Shown: piece after piece, positions 10,501 to 12,221 of the stretch
Layout of the letters: every line of letters begins with the position of its first letter
Position numbering within the stretch: position 1 is the stretch's first letter
NCBI GenBank assembly: GCA_905236265.1
Contig: CAJOOV010000098.1
Coordinates: 1-12,221 of the forward strand
Source: an uncultured Oscillospiraceae bacterium
Lineage (GTDB): Bacteria; Bacillota; Clostridia; Oscillospirales; Oscillospiraceae
Direction: 5' to 3'
DNA length: 12,221 nt
The notes under the pieces: model-generated
Database searches by the model: none
What the model saw: the letters and a program-made list of their open reading frames with translations, nothing else
Told to the model about the DNA's origin: nothing
Translations under genes and position numbers: made by a program

Positions 10501-11955
10501 ACGGCGGTGAAGGACGGAGAGCGGGTCATCACTCCTGCGGACAGCGATGCACAGGCGATTCTCGCCCGCAGCTACGACGGCGAAAGCCTGTTCAAGGTGG
10601 AAAACAAGGACGCAAAGCTCACCTTTGAGGCTCTTACGCTGGATGGGCGCAGACCCAGTGAAAACGCCGATGGGGAGGAAGTGGCCAACACAGGCTTCAC
10701 CTGCACCGGAAACGGCGGCTTGGTCTACAACGGCAAGGGCACAGTCGTCCTTGAAAACAACACCATCCTGCGAAACGCCAAGGCTGGACTCGGCGGCGGC
10801 ATCTACGCCGTGGGCGGGGACGATGATACCGCAACGGTGACGCTGAAGGGCGTCCTGCTGCAGGGGAACGCCGCAAGGACGGACGGCGGCGGCATCTACG
10901 CAGGCAATGGAGCTGTCCTTAATCTGAACGACAGGGAGCATCCCGCCGCAATCAAGGGGAACACCTGCCAGAACAACGGCGCAGGCATCTTCCTGGCCAG
11001 CGGCGCAAAGCTGAACCTTGCGGGCGCTCCTGACTTTGGCGGCGCAGATGTGTACACCGCTGATGTGACCGAGGACGGCGTGACCCATAACAAGGATGAC
11101 ATTGCAGGCAGTCAGGGCAACTTCGTCACCATGACCATGGACGCTGCTGCAGTCAATGGCGGCAAGGCGTACCCGAGAAGGGGTGACAGGGCAGTTGTCC
11201 GTCAGGACATCTACCTGTCTGAGCCGGGTGCTGAGAGCACAACGGAGCTGACCCAGTATATCCCCGCCAGCATTGTCCTCACCGGTGACATCACCGCACC
11301 GGCAGGCTCTATCTGGGTCTGGGCGGAGAGCCAGTACCGCTTCAAACAGCTCATGCCCTTCGCCGTTGCTGCGGATGGGGTGGAGTTCGTGGAGAGAGAT
11401 ACGGACGGCAATCTCCCGGAGGGGAAGCTGGACGCAGCACACCTGAAGGCGTTCCGCAACGCACGGGACGATGAGACTACAGAGAACGGCACAGATACCT
11501 ACCTGTTTGGCACCATCGAGGGTGAGTTGGAAAACAAGGGTATCATCTACTGGACCGGCAGCACAGGTGCCCGGAAGGTCATCCTGCGGAAGGTGAACAG
11601 CGACTATGCCTCCGTAGCGAACCTCAAGTTCAATGTCTACAGGGGCAATAGTGACTCCTTCTATCAGCCCAAGGGTGCAGAGAACCCTCTCTCCAACCTG
11701 CCTGCAAGCAGAACGGGCGTATTCTGGATTGGAACCCTTCCCAACGGAACCTACATCATTGAAGAGGATACGGCTCCGAAGAGATACTTCTACATCATTG
11801 TGGATGATACAGGCATCTACGATAACCTGTATCAGAACGCAGCAGGTGAGGAGGTCTACAAGGTAGGCGGATTTGAAACCAAGGTGCAGGCGCAGATGGC
11901 GGCAAAGACCAAGTATGACGCAGTCAAGGCCGCTAAGAAGGCGGAAACGCCGTAA
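1..11955 (+). CDS. Giant multi-domain surface adhesin-like protein (5'-partial): InlB repeats, beta-helices, pilin-like and lectin-like domains
   Basis: The frame is open from the first base to TAA at 11953-11955, giving 3984 visible residues. A GTG at 19 could be read as a start, but the frame continues upstream in phase, the window opens inside an InlB-type repeat, and no signal peptide follows, so the true start lies to the left. Domains in order (residues counted from base 1): InlB repeats about 1-532; divergent segment 533-992; InlB repeats 993-1370; beta-helices A and B 1375-2115; pilin/Cna-B-like sandwiches 2116-2791; L-type-lectin-like 2792-3060; linker; one InlB repeat 3238-3302; Cna-B-like 3305-3410; beta-helix C 3411-3850; C-terminal SpaA/Cna-B-like 3851-3984. 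These families are typical of Gram-positive surface adhesins, so binding to glycans or host/community surfaces is the likely role (inference). There is no LPXTG, terminal membrane helix or SLH/choline/LysM module. The coding and extracellular nature is very sure; the ligand is unknown. Confidence 0.93.
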   Translation, partial: PSGESSVRFNQLLSGFVPATNPTRTGYRFRGWFSDEGCNAQVCFTQAEYNSSKEANKELLERMPSNNLTLYAGWEELTFPVTYFPNLGELDENHPAVVDVVEGRNAPTYEDVKREYIIAPDGTEDLPHYRYDAASSAYVRDDSGRYIQWTCAYTLVGWFEADADGNITGTSPYDFRGRHVTAPLYLAAKWRRAGDFRVRYDAGDGVESPVDSEYYIAGAHAHILPAVDAPEGKTLDHWELARDNTHKAYYPNDLIEVDETTAAMTEDGGMEVVLHAVYRDFNPNSRFVADYVFMVPNADGVYEKYDTQTLAAGETLTAPMAPSIAGMKFMGWYLNSEGDQPFRRFGVVQTPVHTTIFGVFRKAHTVRYHLTKVKTVLGVENDEVTGTILATQIYGEGEKLDTRHIINPVDADHYVTGWKETGLTGGVSLTGSRYTYNAVTDTTVTKDMELYADIEAYQILHFVTGCDAYIDPVVVPESGRPARPEEPVREGFLFTGWFTQETEGEEYRFDTKLPKTGALNTGDYIDKLYARWIPDLNNPIKGDLTIIWWAQDTTGDDHYVIQDAVKVHPTMFSAVKLGSLNSLLNEAGSAAYSSTSHLKSIDEDERQFFEFNSDASDSEVTVEDSGKSVFNIRFTRVRYKFRFYTKGAGSASYNSNNTSYGTIQYNNLTYDSSKTARPYYEFEVWLGKNVVNEWPVVNADRDGVTQARIVPSSSPEGGRFWRYYDKGTVTGGGFTVYGILIDVTSVMLNRADNNGRLTFYLNSQNTSTTRTVIQYYVGANADDTLTTSLDGFSYKGKVTVEDGNQYTSVFARKSIKGYETISDPAQWEATDVDGARGFNIIKAMDTEANRVWGRLNEKSGNYTVSTPYTFYTYSRNPDSTSVKYYRWETRGINRYIELTNIVFDNSKGAKDSYKIRDAEGNIVSAGIAVYYVKDGSAPKSYSPSSRHANVTAISWDTFIRTAIQEHQETRYRTETKTGQQTNYVSFFYRRSEYDIQFYMNETEAYRINGLPQTARAEYEEYVPDVLERSSIPDPDSYAPEGMQFDIWSESPTARVEYDKKMPANPIRLYATWKPITYTVTTVGVDSDNDGADDVYTSKYNHLLKELEIPTPTQAGEVFVGWRLGSETGQDIDGEYQIRTNINIYPKWFDTRVRKLAYDTNGGVGTAPVDDSEYLVGARAVIHDGTAQNGTALTKTLTDNDGKPYTATFAYWSDQADGTGRKFYPSRTYTILEGDHNNGSSDTLTLYAQYSQYRDANLYYDLNADSDESARFVKDDHTEYTNTRDGQVVLQFRDDLRGTEDGITNAGRPNTPVVVGTGPDGEAFTPVRPGYQFKGWATQPDAGEDGIVAQNGDTAYVNTLTTGGNTLYAVWKMSDYVCKVTDANRSLLYVKRNGEYVDAVFPTVADAFRAIANNYIFVRGEGDTYTEYEGSAHVEMLVQEYAMKAAAVLPDITAARKITDVTLTTGERQPADGKYPYTGTTSVLKRDNSFASQFFTVYGGNTLSVEHITLDGMEKQVGVLGGLIHTECGTQQHNITVNLKQGATLRNSYAGCDGGAVYVNSYTTLNMEEGALIRNCRSTGSGGAVNLANIGPRFNMTGGAIENCYAGCYGGAIGTICETQAHPTQINISGGTISGCEAKTWAGAVDVHNYVRFNMTGGVIEHCTAPGAGAVYVYAQGELNMSGGEIRNNTTTANYTATTGVGAITPAAATTKLNFSGAPIVYGNVDKNGRQANVLLSFQSNGTQDVIHTVGEGLTLGAKIGVWPIYAANQDEGEPFGNTTAAGANDSLEGFINDYYTDHVPEAQRKTLLGWPAAKDTQGKSVWSGAICKIVDGGEEHPFVSLNKAVSYARSKMGGTATIEMLQDYTMPDWDGVNLNQTSDHITITTAAKTGDNVQFKYVGTGDTATITRGYTGGSMMKVDAEGAALTVDRLILDGSKGSYQSTTNGGLVCVNRGELTLNADSTLQNSALSGGKGSAVYLADGASAAMNGTTITQNSTGAATGAVEVGGVNARVTLSAAPTIYGNTDSAGQQKNLVLSANSNDVIRTTGLTGATVGVYVTEAQFDAHGGAMKPFGTYDDASTGKEQLQLYRFVNDVNGMTAAARTGDKRMIWLKVVPLTVTKRVDDSKKTGAEEFIFNVKSAGDSGSYYWTDGTDSLTFTAGANIGTAVTLKDTESGTFRVPAGVSLTLTETMADASALAQYDTRVDTGFTGLTAAPAVSGHSAVFTADPASDAAALTVINGKTEIIIENTLVDIMTAGTKAFTYTVELKREGRALQNFKAGEIEDINNNLNPLQTDADGRLTLVLAANESVPLSVPKGTQIKVTQGETVAVTRGDAVETYQVADKYTTRVESERDAENQAEASLRDHVFAMTVDGGDTITFTNTLIGQKLRIRLVGNDTAGAKGLGGGVFNLTCEEQGVYLSSLISSENAANLGLVQSPDVSDGVLFILPYGGSYTIHEYETPRFYESSAQDIVLSATKEGLQFTGSWSDRNIAAPTISEPDADGIRTLTITNNRKLAAITVVKHTDASVSRSSAYQYTATGLTPASFQLYGVEGDAQKPNTIVYENIPCGTVISLRETNPDPDTADMKNVILVTTEELTRSIPIPGGVEEGGVLNTGILTVDGDMTVTFTQANISQSVRVPLTKTLTLNKTFAQLTDAEKNQLKGLEFKFNMVGDPRNPENGAVVAPSQYTLRVGDKWDDKKAEGSTLTWEISKAWGISFSKPGAYYFKVTEVNPGVNGLYTSDTTEWTLTYYVVEEGAEGHKIYRVAEECELDRTTISATQAGTVQNDIPLSGLFHVSKEVAGKGSVDVSQNGNTIRMELEQRDCVHTYGAITTEFSFDFSRSFEISGTMQMVKEDGMAFAFQTNKKVAHQNQEGAYGLDDGHFGTGNGYAHQEKFLKLGSDASAATYAKGKVVTQSGMGDGFLFTLFNEPLSGMGSFIMDGLNRKPYAPDRGLPNGQHYEILTLPNGSIAGGNINNRTVHYNYEDELPYSFHFDCIDHENGVGKLTIKLLGKTIEYDSFNARNVFGSGWKQVYFVLGAGEDNYATGAMSITDFRYLDGIETETAGATFWADRDDDGEFETMVNTENSPALPGETILVRHILTPKEAYDHTFEIKALITQLKNTTTGKNMVGYDASAYTLNSDGEAVGVVNGALQNFSARVFNSYSLEDGMMVPVRNSPTYLEYKVTAPDAYNQIVAESALFGEPPFETAKTATYGFRTEGKIEEQKVSFANSAQFVKLTYAYGFENRKEELSLLKNTLHSVKAGPARTGYVFKWWERNTVAYRQGDSIRMTEDMTLTAQWAKSVKVEKVWVDTTGAANTNTSIVLRFTSTSGTVKLDSTLNQTGGVEVIGDNQVRLSVVNGRWPASWTVVVDPNVDGVTEAAIPGFFQQFNTVNFAKVPFNIKVTNYRAICKIVDNNVEKPFYTLRDAVTYARTNKATLPMDGDNPVRIQMLVDYAIPNGDKVTLNQAGDNIIFTTAAKTGGVYNFAPTFTAQAGRILTAVKDGERVITPADSDAQAILARSYDGESLFKVENKDAKLTFEALTLDGRRPSENADGEEVANTGFTCTGNGGLVYNGKGTVVLENNTILRNAKAGLGGGIYAVGGDDDTATVTLKGVLLQGNAARTDGGGIYAGNGAVLNLNDREHPAAIKGNTCQNNGAGIFLASGAKLNLAGAPDFGGADVYTADVTEDGVTHNKDDIAGSQGNFVTMTMDAAAVNGGKAYPRRGDRAVVRQDIYLSEPGAESTTELTQYIPASIVLTGDITAPAGSIWVWAESQYRFKQLMPFAVAADGVEFVERDTDGNLPEGKLDAAHLKAFRNARDDETTENGTDTYLFGTIEGELENKGIIYWTGSTGARKVILRKVNSDYASVANLKFNVYRGNSDSFYQPKGAENPLSNLPASRTGVFWIGTLPNGTYIIEEDTAPKRYFYIIVDDTGIYDNLYQNAAGEEVYKVGGFETKVQAQMAAKTKYDAVKAAKKAETP
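1597..2976 (+). other. Divergent extracellular segment between InlB blocks, with its own codon use
   Basis: About 460 residues with no confident domain name. It opens with LTIIWWAQD (from 1630), a strand similar in style to the first strand of MucBP/InlB-like beta domains, and ends with FFYRRSEYDIQFY, leading into the next InlB repeat. In between it is rich in Tyr, Asn, Ser and Thr, has aromatic strands (WWAQD, YKFRFYT, RFWRYYD, YYRWETRG) and no cysteine. The DNA is visibly more AT-rich, with more A/T-ending codons than either flank, and it holds six of the eight TCA/TTA/CTA codons in the whole gene. It may be several small beta domains or one ligand-binding domain, possibly acquired separately from the surrounding stalk. 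Confidence 0.6.
2977..4110 (+). repeat. InlB B-type repeat block 2 (four degenerate copies)
   Basis: Four further InlB B-type repeats at about 2977-3216, 3226-3441, 3451-3747 and 3760-4110. Closing strands are RLYATWK, NIYPKW, TLYAQY and TLYAVWK. Central elements are MQFDIW, EVFVGW, ATFAYW and GYQFKGW. Copy 8 carries an Asp-rich insertion, DSDNDGADD at 3253-3279, of the calcium-loop type. Copy 9 has the classic YDTNGG start. The last copy closes directly before the first beta-helix module, so this block looks like the stalk between the divergent segment and the beta-helices. Confidence 0.8.
4123..5472 (+). other. Beta-helix module A (pectin-lyase-like, with a cysteine ladder)
   Basis: About 450 residues. 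The module starts with a cap-like region (YVCKVTD, then a PTVADAFRAI helix and VEMLVQEYAM), then a strand ending in LSVEHITLDG. Next comes a right-handed parallel beta-helix signature: the rung motif (L/F/I)NM-x-GG-x-I recurs at 4690, 4777, 4873, 4954 and 5032 (steps of 26-32 residues), with GGAVYV / GGAVNL / AGAVDV strands between. Cys falls at the same point in four consecutive rungs (4723, 4807, 4903, 4984). The module ends with APIVYGNVDKNG and a tail containing FGN, FINDYY and VWSG. The fold is commonly used by bacterial adhesins and carbohydrate-active proteins. No lyase catalytic residues can be assigned, so an adhesin or structural role is more likely. Confidence 0.78.
5473..6345 (+). 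other. Beta-helix module B (shorter paralogue of A and C)
   Basis: About 290 residues that follow module A without a linker. The opening AICKIVDGGEEHPF, the helix LNKAVSYAR, IEMLQDYTMP and the phrase TTAAKTG recur nearly word for word in module C 4.8 kb downstream. The central part has LTVDRLILDG, NGGLVCVN, LTLNADSTLQNS, GSAVYLADGA and GAVEVGG strands, fewer rungs than module A. It closes with APTIYGNTDSAG and a tail with PFGTYDD and FVNDVNG. Together with A it forms a tandem beta-helix pair. Only one cysteine near the start and one in VCVN are present, so it lacks the ladder seen in A. Confidence 0.75.
6346..7905 (+). other. Run of four Cna-B/pilin-like beta-sandwich domains
   Basis: Four consecutive immunoglobulin- or prealbumin-like units of about 120-135 residues, at roughly 6346-6750, 6751-7152, 7153-7548 and 7549-7905. 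Typical signs are a first strand with lysine (LTVTKRVDD; ITVVKHTD), a mid-domain turn before a T/H-E strand (LTLTETM; YTIHEYETP; VISLRETNP) and a last strand ending in Asn or Thr (IIIENTL; ITFTNTL; LTITNNR; TVTFTQ). These resemble SpaA/Cna-B and DUF5979/DUF7601-type stalk domains, which often carry Lys-Asn isopeptide crosslinks. Boundaries are approximate, and the second unit is the least typical. Confidence 0.68.
7906..8373 (+). other. FctA/Spy0128-like pilin isopeptide domain
   Basis: About 156 residues matching the pattern of the streptococcal pilin (FctA, Spy0128, T-antigen) fold: opening strand VPLTKTLTLNK, then LKGLEFKFNMVGDP, a central GAYYFKVTEVNPG strand and turn, and a W-T-L-T-Y-Y-V-V strand. 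By family analogy the likely intramolecular isopeptide residues are Lys at 7930-7932, Glu at 8194-8196 and Asn at 8362-8364 (in VQNDIP). Such crosslinks give heat- and protease-resistant stalks. The domain sits directly before the lectin-like head. The family call is good; the exact crosslink residues are inferred. Confidence 0.72.
8374..9180 (+). other. L-type-lectin-like domain (putative glycan-binding head)
   Basis: About 270 residues resembling the bacterial L-type (legume-lectin-like) jelly-roll. The first strand region (FHVSKEVAGKGSV... IRMELEQRD) is followed by TTEFSFDFSRSFEISGTM and by GMAFAFQT, the counterpart of the G-M-A-F-x-x strand in L-type lectins. A long variable middle follows (about 8610-8940), then YSFHFDCIDHENG, GVGKLTIKLLGKTIEY, and closing strands WKQVYFVLGAGEDNYATGAMSITDFRYL. 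The H-E-N-G-V-G-K-L turn between paired strands is typical. Known members bind mannose- or galactose-type glycans using Asp/Asn and calcium; the binding residues cannot be placed with certainty here. This is the best candidate ligand-binding part of the protein. Confidence 0.68.
9196..9711 (+). other. Unassigned extracellular linker domain
   Basis: About 170 residues after the lectin-like domain. It begins ATFWADRDDDGEFE (Asp-rich loop at 9217-9243), continues with a strand-rich ETILVRHILTPKEAYDHTFEI segment and ends near FANSAQF. It has the character of an extra beta-sandwich (alternating hydrophobic strands, no cysteine), but I recognise no family. It separates the lectin-like head from a single InlB repeat. 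Confidence 0.45.
9712..9906 (+). repeat. Isolated InlB B-type repeat (eleventh copy)
   Basis: One compact copy about 65 residues long: VKLTYAYGFENRKEE, then the GYVFKWWE core and closing strand TLTAQWAK. It is the shortest and one of the more canonical repeats in the protein, and lies about 5.6 kb from the nearest other copy (ending at 4110). It joins the linker to the following Cna-B-like domain. Confidence 0.8.
9913..10230 (+). other. Cna-B-like domain
   Basis: About 106 residues opening with VKVEKVWVD, the usual first strand of Cna-B (collagen-adhesin B) domains (V-x-K-V-W-x-D), and closing with FNIKVTNYR, a last strand of the I-x-V-T-N form. The middle is less regular (SIVLRFTSTSG, WTVVVDPN). 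By analogy the opening Lys and closing Asn could form an isopeptide crosslink. It leads straight into beta-helix module C. Confidence 0.6.
10231..11550 (+). other. Beta-helix module C (paralogue of module B)
   Basis: About 440 residues. The opening AICKIVDNNVEKPF, LRDAVTYAR, IQMLVDYAIP, VTLNQAGDNI and TTAAKTG match module B closely. A phase-keeping insertion follows (about 10460-10560), then LTFEALTLDGR, NGGLVYNG, VVLENNTILRN, GGGIYAVGG, GGGIYAGNG and GAGIFLASG strands, which are beta-helix rungs. The tail is long: ADVYTADVTEDG, a strand-rich stretch, and a final cap-like element with IWVWAE, PFAVAAD and LKAFRNARDD. It keeps the overall plan of A and B but lacks A's cysteine ladder. Confidence 0.74.
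11551..11952 (+). other. C-terminal SpaA/Cna-B-like domain with Lys/Ala-rich tail, no sorting signal
   Basis: The last about 134 residues. VILRKVNSDYASVANLKFNVYRG followed by GVFWIGTLPNGTYIIEEDTAPKRY is the hallmark of SpaA/prealbumin-like domains (Lys in strand A at 11590, G-x-L-x-x-G-T-Y-x-I-E-E turn with Glu at 11761-11766). After YLYQN-type strands a charged, probably helical tail runs to the stop: Lys, Ala and Gln rich, ending AAKKAETP. There is no LPXTG-like motif, hydrophobic stretch or positive stop-transfer end, and frame 2 past the stop offers none. Confidence 0.7.
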
Positions 11956-11960
11956 CAATC

Positions 11961-11995
11961 CCCCCCTGTCCTTTACGGACAGGGGGGCAGATTTT
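11961..11995 (+). terminator. Intrinsic terminator of the giant gene
   Basis: A perfect 11-bp inverted repeat begins six bases after the stop codon: arms 11961-11971 (CCCCCCTGTCC) and 11977-11987 (GGACAGGGGGG), with the 5-base loop TTTAC. It is followed by CAG and ATTTT (11991-11995). The stem is very GC-rich and the T-run short, but position and geometry fit a Rho-independent terminator. Confidence 0.85.
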
Positions 11996-12000
11996 AGAAG

Positions 12001-12084
12001 AGGGGCTGTCTCACGACAGGGAAAATACAGCCCTCTCAGTTACTTCGTGGCAGCCCCCTGTAGGGGCGCACAGTGTCCGCCCGG
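12001..12084. repeat. Dispersed intergenic repeat-like segment with two imperfect hairpins
   Basis: First inverted repeat: AGGGGCTG-tct-CACGA at 12001-12016 against TCGTG-g-CAGCCCC at 12045-12057. Second: GGGCG at 12064-12068 against CGCCC at 12078-12082, enclosing CACAGTGTC. The wording (CCCTCTCAGT...CTTCGTG.CAGCCCCCT and TGTAGGGGCG...CGCCCG) is what I remember from abundant intergenic repeats in gut Oscillospiraceae genomes. That is recall, not a search result. No coding potential is supported. Confidence 0.5.
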
Positions 12085-12103
12085 TCACCCCCCCAGTCAA
12101 AAC

Positions 12104-12132
12104 GCAGACAAAGACCATCGGACTTTGTCTGC
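12104..12132 (-). terminator. Perfect 10-bp stem-loop, possible minus-strand terminator
   Basis: GCAGACAAAG (12104-12113) pairs perfectly with CTTTGTCTGC (12123-12132) around a 9-base loop. Two further inner pairs are possible across an A-A mismatch (CC/GG around ATC). On the plus strand no T-run follows. On the minus strand the stem is followed by GTTTTGACTGG, a short T-run, so it could end a convergent gene from the right. It may instead be part of the neighbouring repeat element. Confidence 0.5.
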
Positions 12133-12133
12133 A

Positions 12134-12221
12134 ATTAAGGAACCGCTGAACAAATCAGGCTACGGCGTCTGAGCGGTCTGTTTTCCGCCATCCGGGTCTA
12201 AAATCCCTTGAAATACGTCAG
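12134..12221. repeat. Right-edge repeat-like segment with a bulged hairpin; no gene seen
   Basis: ACCGCT (12142-12147) pairs with AGCGGT (12172-12177). Directly inside, CAGGC (12156-12160) can pair with GTCTG (12167-12171, one G-U) around TACGGC, leaving an 8-base one-sided bulge (GAACAAAT). The stem is followed by CTGTTTT. The sequence then runs to the window edge with no frame worth calling. It resembles repeated or mobile-element flanks I recall from gut Clostridia, but no transposase is visible, so its identity is open. Confidence 0.35.

Noticed and set aside
7492..11958. Very long minus-strand open frame (1488 codons), plus similar ones at 2641-6195 and 6505-7371
   Set aside because: They are in exact codon register with the sense gene, so they stay open whenever the sense strand lacks TCA, TTA and CTA codons. 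Their ends coincide with TCA 7492, TCA 2641 and CTA 6505. Their products have no recognisable domains, while the sense frame has clear domain structure throughout.
11873..12172. Plus-strand frame of 99 codons overlapping the gene end
   Set aside because: It is very Arg-rich, lies out of frame over the gene end and then runs through the terminator and inverted repeats. It has no ribosome binding site or domain.

Overview
The window is almost entirely one gene: a single plus-strand reading frame that enters from the left edge and stops at 11955. It encodes at least 3984 residues of a giant, multi-domain extracellular protein. The remaining 266 bases are a non-coding 3' flank packed with inverted repeats. 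No other protein gene is supported on either strand. The long antisense frames are by-products of codon use.

The visible protein reads, in order (nucleotide positions): InlB B-type (Listeria-Bacteroides) repeats 1-1596; a segment with different base and codon use, 1597-2976; more InlB repeats 2977-4110; beta-helix module A 4123-5472; beta-helix module B 5473-6345; a run of pilin/Cna-B-like beta-sandwich domains 6346-8373, the last resembling the FctA/Spy0128 isopeptide pilin fold; an L-type-lectin-like domain 8374-9180; an unassigned linker 9196-9711; one isolated InlB repeat 9712-9906; a Cna-B-like domain 9913-10230; beta-helix module C 10231-11550; and a C-terminal SpaA/Cna-B-like domain 11551-11952 with a short Lys/Ala-rich tail. 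The N-terminus, including any signal peptide, lies outside the window. The C-terminus has no LPXTG motif, hydrophobic helix, or recognisable wall-binding repeat. The likely role is a surface or secreted adhesin with a glycan-binding head carried on stalk-like repeats. That is inference from fold families.

Downstream of the stop, a perfect 11-bp GC-rich stem-loop is a good intrinsic terminator. It is followed by further imperfect inverted repeats, a second perfect 10-bp stem-loop that could terminate minus-strand transcription, and a right-edge segment with another bulged hairpin followed by TTTT. The wording of these flanking repeats is like dispersed intergenic repeats I recall from human-gut Oscillospiraceae (Faecalibacterium/Subdoligranulum-type). 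The domain set, the moderately high GC and these repeats together suggest a gut Clostridia/Oscillospiraceae genome. No taxonomic marker gene is present, so this remains tentative.
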